A stretch of DNA of 21,706 bases. Origin: Branchiostoma floridae (lineage: Eukaryota; Chordata; Leptocardii; Amphioxiformes; Branchiostomatidae). The position numbers and the translations under genes are program-made. The notes beneath the pieces were generated by a model that was given only the letters and a program-made list of their open reading frames with translations, was not told where the DNA came from and ran no database searches. The stretch's first letter is position 1. Each line of letters begins with the position of its first letter. The stretch covers positions 23,239,527 through 23,261,232 of the forward strand of contig NC_049986.1 of NCBI RefSeq assembly GCF_000003815.2, given 5' to 3'. This document shows, in pieces, positions 1 to 10,100 of this stretch.

Positions 1-34
1 GAAACATGGTCTTTAAGTGCATTTGTTGTTATAG

Positions 35-220
35 CTGAGCCATCGACTGCAGTGCTCGCAGCTCTGCTTTCTCACAAAAGGCTGTCAGTCCTACAACTAC
101 TACGAAGAGGAAGGAATTTGCGAGCTGAACGATCAGACTTATCTCCAGGACGTTTCCTTCCAAACCGGACAAGATCCGGGATGGCAGTACCACGGCCGCT
201 ATTCATTCTACATGATAAGG
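35..220 (+). CDS. PAN/apple exon of the upstream gene
   Basis: The acceptor is ttgttatag before 35 and the donor AGG/GTGAGT after 220. The exon has 62 codons and phase 0 at both ends. It reads LSHRLQCSQLCF, then GCQSYNYYEEEGICELND, the PAN/apple pattern C-x3-C-x5-C followed by C-E-L. The homologous exon at 5286-5480 is three codons longer, in the stretch after YLQ. The same DNA is open in another frame, but that reading lacks the cysteine pattern. Confidence 0.88.
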
Positions 221-2134
221 GTGAGTGTAATTTCATAAACACATTTTGCATGTAAACTGAATTGCTTTATAACGTGCCTTTGTCCTCTTGTTATGTAACG
301 ACTAAGAAAAATATTAAAAGAATGTAGTTACGAAAAGAAATAACTATCTCATAGCATATTAAAACAATTTGAAAAATCTTGATAGGAAAAAAAAAAACTT
401 CTATAGAATGAAAGCTGTAAAAAAATTACAAATCAGGTCAACCCGAAAGTACATTATATTGCCAAAACATTATATATATTATGTCAAATGATATTTACTC
501 GAGCAATCAGAAATGGTTATGGAAACTGTGTCTGGTTGCTCGAGTAACTTCAATTTGGCGTATCGTATACATGGATGTAACCTCCATCGACGTATCATAT
601 GTATCTACTGAATGCCTAATCATTTCATTTTCATCGCTTGTTTATATAAATAGGCTTTGTGGTACGAATGCTCCGCGCACAACCCGTGCCAGAACGGAGC
701 GGTGTGCACCCGTAAGGTCCTGAAGAGTTCTGGGGCAGAGCGGCCGCCATGTGCCCCGCTCTGCGTCTGTCCGGTGGGGTACTCCGGAGAGCACTGCAGC
801 AGTGAGTTTCCGTTTTCATCATCCTCCTTCGCACGGTCCCAACGGCTAGCTGACTGCTCAGCCTATTGGGCCCTGCTATCCCAGGCCCTACCCCCAGGTA
901 TTATGATTGTCGCCACAAACTCGCCGCCCTGCTTATAATATTAATGAGCTTACCCTTATATGGGCAGTCAGCCGTTGGGATATTAATGAGCTTACCCTTA
1001 TATCTCAATCTCAATCTCAATAGGGTACTGGACAAAGCCCTTAATTAGAGCATCACATCCAGGTGAGGTGCAGGTCCGTGCGGCCGGTGGCGTGGGGAAA
1101 AATAAAGTGCAACGTGCAGAAACCAAAAACAAAAAAAGACTTGTGTGTGACTATGTACATGGCCGCAGGAAATCCCGATTTACATCTGGGAGTTGGGGTG
1201 GCCCATTATATGGGCAGTCAGCCGTTGGGAATCGGGCGTAGGAGGATGGTGCTATGTAAGACGTAACATGATTGGCTGATAGCTTCCCAGCGGCCTTTGC
1301 GAGACAGCTTTCGACAACAAAAAGCCCAATACCTGGGGGTAGGGCCTGGGATAGCAGGGCCCAATAGGCTGAGCAGTCAGCTAGCCGTTGGGACCGTGCG
1401 TAGGAGGATGGTTTTCATACGTTCTTTGAATTACGCATCCCGTTGTCCAGTTCCATTGCCACGAAACCAAGACATCACTGAAGAACTCATGATCACTACA
1501 GCCGCCTTCCTCATGTCCGAAAGACCAATCACAACACGTTCTGACACTTGACGTCAGCAATGTCACGGGGGGTGGGGGGTTGTGGCAGAGGTAGACTTTC
1601 TTTCACCTCTGACCTAACACTGAATTCAAGGGTTTGTAAGGTGGTGTATAATTTTTTGACATAGATTTCTTTACAATTTGCATCGATGAGGAGATCGTAA
1701 TTTTCGAGAGAAAAAGGCAAATATTCTTACATGTACATTGTTAAACGCGAAAGAAATGTGCTAGGCTACATTCCAAAGACATTCTTTTTAGTAATGGATT
1801 TCTAGCAACGGGTATTTTCATTATATCCGTTCACGGATTTCGTTTGCTTTTTACGCTAATTCCTACTTCTTACTATCCAACAGTTCAAGACTGCCAGGAA
1901 GGAAGTGGGGCGTCCTACAGAGGAAACGTACTCGTGACGACCACAGGAAAGGTTTGCCAGCGGTGGAGCAGCCAGACACCTCATGTGCATTCCAGAACAC
2001 CTGACAGTTACCCGTCAGCCGGACTGGAGCAGAACAACTACTGCCGGAATCCGGCCGGCTGGTCAGCCGTGTGGTGCTACACCGCGGATCCTGACGAGAG
2101 ATGGGAGCAGTGTGACGTGCCTGTTTGTGGATAG
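35..2134 (+). CDS. PAN-EGF-kringle secreted protein, 3' part (3 exons; 5' end outside window)
   Basis: Three exons join without a frame break: 35-220 (PAN/apple), 654-801 (EGF) and 1884-2134 (kringle and stop). Introns are GT-AG; the first junction is phase 0 and the second phase 1. They encode 194 residues up to TAG at 2132-2134. By comparison with the paralogue at 4014-11852, the missing upstream part should be one signal-peptide exon. All three domains are disulphide-rich extracellular adhesion or protease-associated modules, so a secreted ligand-like or matrix protein is likely; no protease or membrane segment follows the kringle. PAN plus kringle recalls plasminogen and HGF, but the single EGF and single kringle fit neither, so no gene name is given. 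The polyadenylation signal is at 2606. Domain calls are firm; function is unknown. Confidence 0.85.
221..653 (+). other. PAN-EGF intron of the upstream gene (unoccupied paralogue)
   Basis: This 433-base intron aligns in blocks with the intron at 5481-6684 of the downstream paralogue: the stretch near 311-330 (aaaagaatgtagtt), near 409-420 (gaatgaaagctgtaaa), and 533-602 (tggttgctcgagtaac onward). It lacks both mobile elements found in the other copy and so serves as the empty reference for them. Confidence 0.7.
654..801 (+). CDS. EGF-like exon of the upstream gene
   Basis: The acceptor is tataaatag before 654 and the donor GCA/GTGAGT after 801. The exon enters in phase 0 and leaves in phase 1. 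It reads ALWYECSAHNPCQNGAVC, a long C3-C4 loop, then CVCPVGYSGEHC, a canonical EGF ending. The enlarged loop holds a seventh cysteine (in ERPPCAPLC), also present in the paralogue at 6685-6832. The central roughly 90 bases are almost identical to that exon while the flanks differ more. Confidence 0.92.
812..1418 (+). mobile_element. 591-bp MITE, hAT-like, with 8-bp target duplication
   Basis: Bases 820-1410 have inverted terminal repeats of about 83 bp that match nearly perfectly (820-901 against 1328-1410), starting catcctcc and ending ggaggatg. They are flanked by a perfect 8-bp direct repeat gttttcat at 812-819 and 1411-1418, the target-site length of hAT transposons. The interior has no transposase frame and contains internal duplications (ttatatgggcagtcagccg at about 956 and 1206). 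It lies in the intron between the EGF and kringle exons, starting 19 bases inside the donor. The termini lack the usual hAT CAGNG start, so the superfamily rests on target-site length alone. Confidence 0.85.
1419..1883 (+). other. Remainder of the EGF-kringle intron
   Basis: About 465 bases of intron after the MITE. It ends in a pyrimidine-rich tract and the acceptor at 1881-1883. I see no further repeat, RNA gene or coding segment here. Confidence 0.6.
1884..2134 (+). CDS. Kringle domain and C-terminus of the upstream gene
   Basis: The acceptor is tatccaacag before 1884, entered in phase 1 (A/TT gives Ile). After IQDC the exon reads through YRGNVLVTTTGKVCQRW, NNYCRNPAG, VWCYTADPDERWEQCDVPVC and stops after one glycine. 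Six cysteines, the YRG and CQRW motifs, the NYCRNPAG box and the W-CYT box are all classical kringle signatures in the right order, so this is a complete kringle of about 80 residues. The stop directly after the last cysteine makes it C-terminal. Confidence 0.96.
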
Positions 2135-2167
2135 GAATAACCATTGTTGGTTTACAGTAAAAAGTGC

Positions 2168-2258
2168 AATTTTACCGAGTTGCCAAGTTGGTACAGTGTT
2201 CGCCTTGCGTTCGGTTGGTCGTGAATTTGATCCAGGCCCAGTCATACCGAACACGTAA
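2168..2258 (+). repeat. tRNA-derived SINE fragment in the 3' UTR
   Basis: A tRNA-like head is recognisable: an A-box-like TGCCAAGTTGGTACAG and a B-box-like GAATTTGATCC about 35 bases later. The cloverleaf is degraded and the stretch sits within a 3' UTR, so this is a SINE relic and not a working tRNA gene. Confidence 0.5.
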
Positions 2259-2605
2259 CGGTCAAAAATGGTACATGCTTTGAGACTTTATTAGAAAATC
2301 CATTAGGGATGTGCCCATGCTGCCTTCTTTGCTTAGGCCAACATCACAAGACACAGTGTGTTTAAACCTTTGCACACAGTCCGCCAAACGTATCACGGAT
2401 CGAAACTTAAAAGAATGCTGTTAAGCACACTTGCATAAATAATAGAAAAAAAAACATGTTTTTCCATTTGTCCATCTGTACCCAGTTCACTTCTCATTCC
2501 TTATATATCTTTGGCAATGTTTAAAAGAAGTTTGTAATTGCGGTTTTTAACGTCAACAATTGTATATCATTGCTTTTGTTCTGCTTTTTTGTGTATGGAT
2601 GTTTC

Positions 2606-2611
2606 AATAAA
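2606..2611 (+). terminator. Polyadenylation signal AATAAA
   Basis: Canonical hexamer in gtttcaataaaaattgcc, 472 bases downstream of the kringle stop codon, on the coding strand, with T/G-rich sequence after it. No other canonical hexamer was seen between it and the stop codon. Confidence 0.75.
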
Positions 2612-2842
2612 AATTGCCTGCAAATCAAATGTCCCGTTGATGCTTTATTTTGATAAGCTGTTAAGCAATGGCTTTCTGGAACCGGCCGACAACACAATCA
2701 AACATCAAAGATAGGTTTAACAAAAGAAAACGAACGAAAACGATGGAAAACTCCAACCAATCGGAAGGGACACTTGTTTGCAACCAATTATGGCTCTTTC
2801 AATTGCCATACTACTGATCAATGTTATCGAGACAAAAAAAGC

Positions 2843-3670
2843 CTAAAAGGGCAAGAATAGGGTGAAAAGCAACATATTTGTAGCGTTAAAGCTGCTGGTA
2901 AATGTTCCATTGTCAGTCAGACGACCACACACTTTTGTCTTGTAGCGGTAACCTAACACAATTTTTAAAAAAATCATCTTTATTACACACAAGATGAATA
3001 CATACATGTATATATTACAAGCTAAAAACCTAGGACAGCCCTTTGTCTAGATCTGTTCTCGAAGGAGGGCGCAAGGTATTAAAAACAAGTACAGTGACAA
3101 ATTAAAATCGTTTAAAAACATTAACGTCACATTTCATAACATTTCATAACATTTTTTGGGACGTTTGGACATCGATTTTGGAGCGATTTGTCTGGCATGT
3201 CCGGCCAACAATGGTCAATTTCACAGTGTCTATGGTTGAAGGTCGAGGCACATACATCGCAAAATGGATGCCTCAAAGGCCCATAGCTTCCAGAGTTACT
3301 CTTATTACACCCAGTGATCACCACTCTCTGTCGCTAAGCACCCTGCTGATTGCGTCACATGGCCTAATTTTATTGAATACACATAAAAGGGCATTATAGT
3401 GTGAAAATAGCTAAATACCTGTAGCGCTAAAGATGCTAGTAAATGCATCATTGTCAGTCAACACATTTCTCATGTAGCTTCTTTAATCTAACGCAATACC
3501 ACTTACACAATACAACTCAGACGTTTTGGACATTGAGTTTGAAGCGATTTGTCTGGCGCGTTCGGCCAACAATGGTCAATTTCACAGTTGTCAATGGTTG
3601 AAGGCCGAGGCTCACAGATCACAAAATGGATGCCTCAAAGGCTCTTAGCTTCCAGCCTTACACGTACCAA
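2843..3670 (+). repeat. Diverged tandem duplication of about 290 bp upstream of the second gene
   Basis: Two blocks recur in the same order: block A at about 2843-2958 and 3381-3505, block B at about 3157-3310 and 3517-3670 (shared segment gcgatttgtctggc, then ggccaacaatggtcaatttc). The A copies are offset by about 538 bases and the B copies by about 360. The difference, about 178 bases, equals the length of a retroelement fragment lying between A and B in the first copy. The repeated unit has no convincing open frame. Confidence 0.8.
2959..3137 (-). mobile_element. 5'-truncated LINE-like 3' end, copy 1
   Basis: Read on the minus strand, this resembles the 3' part of the element at 5793-6176. 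Both share gggctgtcctaggttt, a tatgtattcat block and a terminal AATAAAGATGATTTT. The inserted length matches the offset change between the two flanking tandem copies, so it entered after that duplication. The family is unknown. LINE is inferred from variable 5' truncation and a fixed 3' end carrying a polyadenylation-like hexamer. Confidence 0.65.
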
Positions 3671-3791
3671 GCCTAGACGGTCGCTAAGACCAATTGAAAA
3701 TACTCTATAGTAGAAGTGAGTCTAAAAATATTTCAAAATAGCAGACTGGAGTGTTGCTAGGATCACTTGTCACGAACTCTGACACAATCAC

Positions 3792-3800
3792 TATATATAA
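3792..3800 (+). promoter_or_regulatory. Probable TATA box of the second gene
   Basis: TATATATAA lies 214 bases upstream of the ATG at 4014. The ATG at 4014 is the first ATG downstream of a start site expected near 3825, which supports pairing this box with this gene. No other core-promoter element was confidently identified. Confidence 0.5.
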
Positions 3801-4013
3801 CCGTTATCGGTCACTTGGTATTCGCATATAGCCATCACCCAACAGTCGTGACAGTTCAAACGAACGCCTGTCGAATTTGTAGCTCGTCGAATTTTAAAAT
3901 TTTCCGAGCGAATTTTCCAGACTGAAAATCGGCTTTGTCACCAATTGGACTGGTTTCGTGCCATCCCTCTTCCAGCTGTATTTGTTCGATCACATAAACG
4001 TACATCTTGCGTG

Positions 4014-4184
4014 ATGAGGACAATGATGGCGCTGGAGTTCTACGTGGTTTTTGCGGCTGCTCTTCTGCAGTCGAGTCTGTGTTATCTGACTGAAGAGGAG
4101 ATACTGCGGAGGGTGGAGACAAACGTGAACAGTCAACCTGTGAAGAACACACGCCTGACGCAGCATCTCATCCAACGGTACCAG
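4014..4184 (+). CDS. Exon 1: signal peptide and linker
   Basis: This exon encodes MRTMMALEFYVVFAAALLQS and continues SLCYLTEEEILRRVETNVN to LIQRYQ, 57 codons. The hydrophobic core and small residues before CYL indicate a signal peptide cut near residue 23. The donor CAG/GTTAGT at 4185 leaves phase 0, matching the PAN exon. ATG 4014 is preferred because no ATG lies between the TATA box and it; the second and third methionines (4 and 5) are close alternatives. Confidence 0.85.
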
Positions 4185-7100
4185 GTTAGTCCTTGTTAAA
4201 CTTTTAAAACGCTAACGGCTCGTTCTCATTTAAATGTAAAAAATGCTGTCGCCTGCCTTTGAGACTTGATATGCAACAAATTCACAAATAGACAAAATCA
4301 CTGGTTCCTTCGTTTTGCCAAAATACCTGTAATGTTTTACAAAAGATGCACCACAGCATTCATATTGTTTGATGGCTTGGAAGATTATCATAGCTACGGA
4401 TTGGATTTCACCCCCTAGAAATTGGCTGTCGCCTGAGAAGACACGAAGAATTAAAAAAGTAGCCCCAATGTAGCAATTCAGTTCACAGAATGATTGTTCG
4501 GCAGGTGAAACTGGCTACCCTGGTCCTCTGTCTGATCACGTCAGATCGCTATTGTCACTGATCTTGGAGGCTGTGTGAGAAGGTTTATGCCTGTCGCCAA
4601 ATTCGTTAACAAACCTTACCACCACGAGTACACGAGCCACGGTTATATTATCCACACAGAAGACTAGAAATGACCGTTTTGTGACGCTTTACATTTTTTC
4701 TAGTCTGGCTTTCATAAGAAACAAGAAAGGGTTGTTGACTGCCATTTGCATCCCACCTTGCTTAATAGAATGTTGTACAGAAATGACTGTAACAGACGTT
4801 ATCATTGTTCGATGACCTGGTGTAAAAAATCTGCCCACTTTTTAAATGTCCCTAGGGTCGTCAATTTATACCTAAATGATGTAATCAATAAGGTAAGTCC
4901 TTTCGAAGGAAACAGGATAAAGTCTACTGTTGTAGCAAACGTTACCGATAACGTTTCTTACCTGCCCTGTAATACATTACCAATGGGACCGAGAATGATA
5001 AGTTGTTATTTTTTTGGCTATGGTTAAAAGAGGAATTTTCCTAAACAATCAGGTAGATTTTAGAAAAGTACAGCTGCTTTATCTTTCGACCAAAGAAAAT
5101 GCCATTTTTTACATTTCAATGAGAAAGAGTATAATATGCCAGCATATGTTATGTATTTAAAGGGGCCGGTTTTCAACCTTGGCCCCACCAAGGTGTTTAC
5201 GGAAAACAATTTTTATGCATTTTGGTAATTCCAGCTTTTCGTGCAGTCCTACGAAAAAAGTCTTTAGCCAACTTTGTTTTTACAGCTGAGCCACCGGCTG
5301 CAGTGCTCTCAGCTCTGCTTCCTCACCAAAGGCTGTCAGTCCTACAACTACTATGAAGAGGAAGGAATTTGCGAGCTGAACGATCAGACTTATCTCCAAG
5401 GACTTGTCGACTTTTCCTTCCAAACCGGACTTGACCCAGGATGGGAGTACCACGACCGCTATTCTTTCTACATGATCAGGGTGAATAATACTTTTATGAA
5501 CACGTTCTGAAGGTAGACAAAGCTAAAGTTGTTGTATAACTTACCGTTTTTCTCTTGTCATTTGGCGACTAAAATATCAAAAGAATGTAGTTGCCAGTGG
5601 AACATTATCACTTATTCTAACATACTAACATATAATAACAATCTAAACAAGGAAAACCTTCCCTGGAATGAAAGCTGTAAAACAAAATGACAAGTGAAAG
5701 TAAAAAAAAAAAAATCACATTCTTTGTCTAAACATTATGTGTGTTACGCCAAATGATATTTATTCCAGCAACCGGAAATGATCATGCAAACTAGGGTAGG
5801 GAGTAGAGGTTGGATTAACGGCGAGAACACTGCAAAGCTGAAGTCACTCTGCCCGGTCAGCTACAAAGACCGTGAAGTAAGACATCTTAAAAGTAGACTG
5901 GGAAAGTGCGCACTTTGTGCATCTTATGCTATCTACTGTGCTAGAAATACACCTACCTGGGACTGTACTTCAGGACTGTTCATCTACAGAAAGAAGTAGT
6001 TGTGATTCATCAGGGTCTAAATTTCATGAAATGTAACGTTGTGTTTAAAACGCTTTTAATCTGTCCGATTATACCTTGGTCCCTCCTGATATACAAACAA
6101 AGGGCTGTCCTAGGTTTTAATGTGTACGTGTTATGTATTCATATTGTGAAGAATAAAGATGATTTTAACACCCCCCATCCGGTTGCTCGAGTAACTCCTA
6201 TTTGGCGTATCGTATACGTGGATGTAGCCTTCATGGACGTATGATACATATTATGTCATACCTGTGACGCGAAAACGTTCGATACGGGTGTTCCGGACCG
6301 GGCCATAACTTCCGTATCAGACCGGTTCGGAAGGCTTATCACACAGGCTCCATTCGAATAAATCGAACTGTTTCTAGCGGGCCGAGTGCGGCGCCATCGA
6401 ATGTTCGAATACATGATTCAGACGTTGGAACATTACTGTTGCAACACTTTTTTGTTCGAGGGCACCAAATTTGTTCAACTTCTGGCGCATTTCGCATCAA
6501 AACAGGGGTTTTCTTAGGTGGGTATGACATAAATAAAATACAACACGGTGTATTCCGCATCACCCTCGGTCCCAGCCCTCCCGCGGGTCGGGCTGATGCC
6601 TCGGGTGATACGGAATACACCGTGTTGTATTTTATATTTATCTACTGCTCGACTAATTATTTGATTTCCATCGCATATGTGCAGGCCTGGTGGCACGAAT
6701 GTTCCGAACAAAATCCATGTGAGAACGGAGCGGTGTGCACCCGTAAGGTCCTGAAGAGTTCTGGGGTAGAGCGGCCGCCATGTGCCCCGCTCTGCGTTTG
6801 TCCGGTGGGGTACTCCGGCCGACACTGTGAAAGTAAGATTCTAAAGACATTTTCCCTGCCAAGCTCGTATTTGTATCTATATGGCCGGTATAACCGCCCT
6901 TCGGCGTAACACATCAGCTTCTGTATCTGTATCTATATAGCCGGTATAACCACCCTTCGGCGTAACACAGCAGCTTCTGTATCTGTATCTATATAGCCGA
7001 TATAACCGCCCGTCGGCGTAACACACCTGCTTCTGTATCTGTATCTGTATAGCCGGTATAACCGCCCTTCAGTGTAACACACCAGCTTCATAACCGCCCT

Positions 7101-10100
7101 TCGGTATAACACACCAGCTTCTGTATCTGTATCTATATAGCCGGTATAACCGCCCTTCGGCGTAACACACCAGCTTCTGTATCTGTATCTATATAGCCGG
7201 TATAACCGCCCTTCGGCGTGACACATCAGCTTCTGTATCTGTATCTATATGGCCGGTATAACCGCCCTTCGGCGTAACACATCAGCTTCTGTATCTGTAT
7301 CTATATAGCCGGTATAACCGCCCTTCGGCGTGACACATCAGCTTCTGTATCTGTATCTATATAGCCGGTATAACCGCCCTTCGGCGTGACACACCAGCTT
7401 CTGTATCTGTATCTATATAGCCGGTATAACCTCCCTTCAGCGTAACACACCAGTTTCGCAGGCACACAGCGCGGCAGCAGCTAGTTATATTGCACTGAAC
7501 GACCCGCCACGACTAACTTTTGCACATCTATCTGCAAGCGTTCTTTAAAACTACCCAGAGAACATGCCCCCTACTGTGCTTGGTAATAACGAATTCCACT
7601 CTACGACAGTTCTGGAAAAATACGAATTTTTGAACATTTCAACATTATGGTCTTAGTTGCATCTTCATAACAACTACATTATGTATCATCAAACAGCTTG
7701 CGACTGGCACCAGGTGTTCGCTACGGTGAACGGAACCGGACAGAAGGTGTTCGATGCCTGGAATGCCAGCCTGCATGACGAGGTTCTTCACCAGAAAAGT
7801 TTTCTGATAGAGGAGTGGAAAACGCTTGGCATCAAGAAGGTAAGTAGACAGCACCGGCAATGGGTGGTAAAATTTCTCCTGGTTAGGGTTGCTGCATTGG
7901 CTTAGAATTGGAAGGTTTTGGGTTGGATTTCCTCGCAGGCCGCAATGTTGCGCCTTTGGGAAAGGCACTTTCGTCACTCCACCCAGGTGAAACTTGATGA
8001 ATACCTACTAGGCAGGAATGTTCTCTTGGTTTCGGAAAATAAAAAAGCCAACAAATACAAATTATTTCTTCTCGCCACCAATATGCAATACGTAGGCAAC
8101 TCCACACCACCACAACTGGATGAAAACAAAGGTTTACTTCCTGACGTTTTGAGTGACATCCATAACTCAACTCTTCTTCAGCGTCACTTGAATTAGATGT
8201 ACTTTGATTATGTTGTTATGCAATGCCAGTTCATTCCAGTGATGCTGAAGAAGAGCCGTGGATGTCACTCAAAACGTCCGGAAGAAACTCCAGTCTTAGA
8301 CACCGAATTCTCTTGATTTATTCCAAGGTTAAAGTTGTACTGGAAACCTCTGGCGAAGAGGATGTCGAGATGATCTTCAACGGAGAAAACACAGACAAAT
8401 ACAACTGGTTCTCCCAGGCCCGGCTGCTCTCCTCACCATGGTCGGACCTGCCTGGCGAGACAACAAACTTCTTCTCTATCGAAGGACATCCATTAGTTCT
8501 GAGGTTACTACGCTTCAATTTTCTTTTAAATATGCTGTGTCCACCTCATCATTAGCAGCTGAACTGAATTTTGAAATTTACAGCACGCTGGGGATTAGGG
8601 GTGAGGTGGGCATTTACTTTTCGTTTGAAGTTCTGTAAGTAAGTAGAAGCCAGTTAATTGCACAACGGATTAAAGCACACTTCTGTTAACTACACGGAAT
8701 CCTCAAATCCCAAACAGGTGCGGTTTAGCTGGATGACTTCGCATTATTGCACAAGCCGGATAATTGCACGAAATTCACTGGCAAATATGCCGTGCAATGA
8801 AGCGGCTTCTATACTGTATTTACATTGTCCTGTGGAAGCAGTTTCATGGCTAAACGGTAGCAGGAAGAAAGTTTCTTTTGTGACAGGAGGAGGTTGACTT
8901 GACAGGTTCTAGGGCCGCACTGTGTTGGGATGTTGATAGACGTGTTTCTCGGCGGTGTACGTAGGGCTCGGGTAGCAGGTTGTTCAGTAGTGTTGGAGCG
9001 TTTTGCTGGTACATCCGGTGTAGAAGTGAATGGGCACAATTCTATTGGTCTTGTTGGCGTTACGGTAATGGTTAGTATGGTTGGTCCAAAACCAGAGATT
9101 CAAATCTCCCTCGTGCCACCTCTCGGTGTTTTCCCGGGTACGTCATCGCTTCTGTTTGTCGCCAGGTTGATCTTGATTGCGTGTTAGACGAATCCAGGGG
9201 CCCGACCGTACACCAAAATAGCCCGGTAGCGTACGGTGCCACATAGGAGGTCACGCCCAAATGGGCAGAGAGACAGCCATTAAATTACATGGAGGAGCCC
9301 CTTTTTAACAATAGGACCGTAGCATAATTACTCGGTACCGTATGCACCTTAAAATCAACGTACTAGTCAGCCTAGTAAAGGCAAAGCCAATCATCTGTTT
9401 CTACAGACGTTTCTTTATCAGCAAGAGTTATAACTCTTGCCCCGGTGACATGGGATGGATGGTTGTAGTCGAGAACGGAACGAATGCAGCTTGTGAGTGG
9501 GAGAGGGTGCCGAGCGAGGTCCTGCCGGGCATCCTGTACTCCGGAGCATCCACCTGTATCAGCTGGGGAGACGGTAGGTGCCGTGTTTGCTCTTTTTTTT
9601 TTACAGGTTTGCGATAGCAAAACCTGTACTGTTTTCGTTGCCTTTTTTCGTTGCCGTCCATGGGCGCCGCCATATTGTCTCAAGGGAGTGTTGTGTTTCG
9701 TCCCAAGGGAATGTTGCATGCTGGGAAGTGGTGTCATCATTTTGACGTGTTAATGATGACGTGGATTGTTTTATATGATCTTGTGTTCTTGTCGAAAACA
9801 GTGGGACGACAAGAGCCACAAGCATGAAGGATTAGTTGTATGAAGTGATTTGATGGGATGGCTAGAAAATGTGATCTTGTGTTCTTGTTCTATTTGCTTT
9901 TGAAGAACAATCTCCTACGCAGAGACGTCCAACGGCGCCAGCAAACTGCGTCTTGTCTGTACTCTGCTATCTCAACCGCCACCATCAGTTCCTAACCGCC
10001 TTGCTTATAGATATTAATAAGCTTCCCTTGTGTATGCGAGATCCCTTTTGAAAATTAAAAGGCCTATTCTTTGATTGGCTGACAACTGGTTTGTGGCGAC

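Larger units (their letters stand above)
2135..2611 (+). other. 3' UTR of the PAN-EGF-kringle gene
   Basis: This untranslated stretch runs from the TAG to an AATAAA at 2606-2611, followed by T/G-rich sequence near 2628-2650. It contains a tRNA-like SINE fragment at about 2168-2258. No other open frame here looks like protein. Confidence 0.7.

Noticed and set aside
5778-5999. Open frame between PAN and EGF exons as a possible extra exon.
   Set aside because: It lies in a segment absent from the paralogous intron and belongs to a LINE-like insertion; the PAN and EGF phases already match without it.
6933-7226. Minus-strand open frame encoding a repeating peptide (YTEGRLYRLYRYRYRS-like).
   Set aside because: It exists only because the 56-bp minisatellite is free of stops in that frame; it lies in an intron and has no start or splice context.
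8223-8555. The full open frame around exon 5 as coding.
   Set aside because: Its first 35 codons lie in the foldback repeat and its end runs past the donor; only 8328-8503 joins neighbours in phase.
9372-9825. Overlapping open frames on both strands around exon 6.
   Set aside because: They run across a confirmed exon into intron and repeat DNA and lack domains; only 9407-9573 in the chosen frame fits the splice phases.
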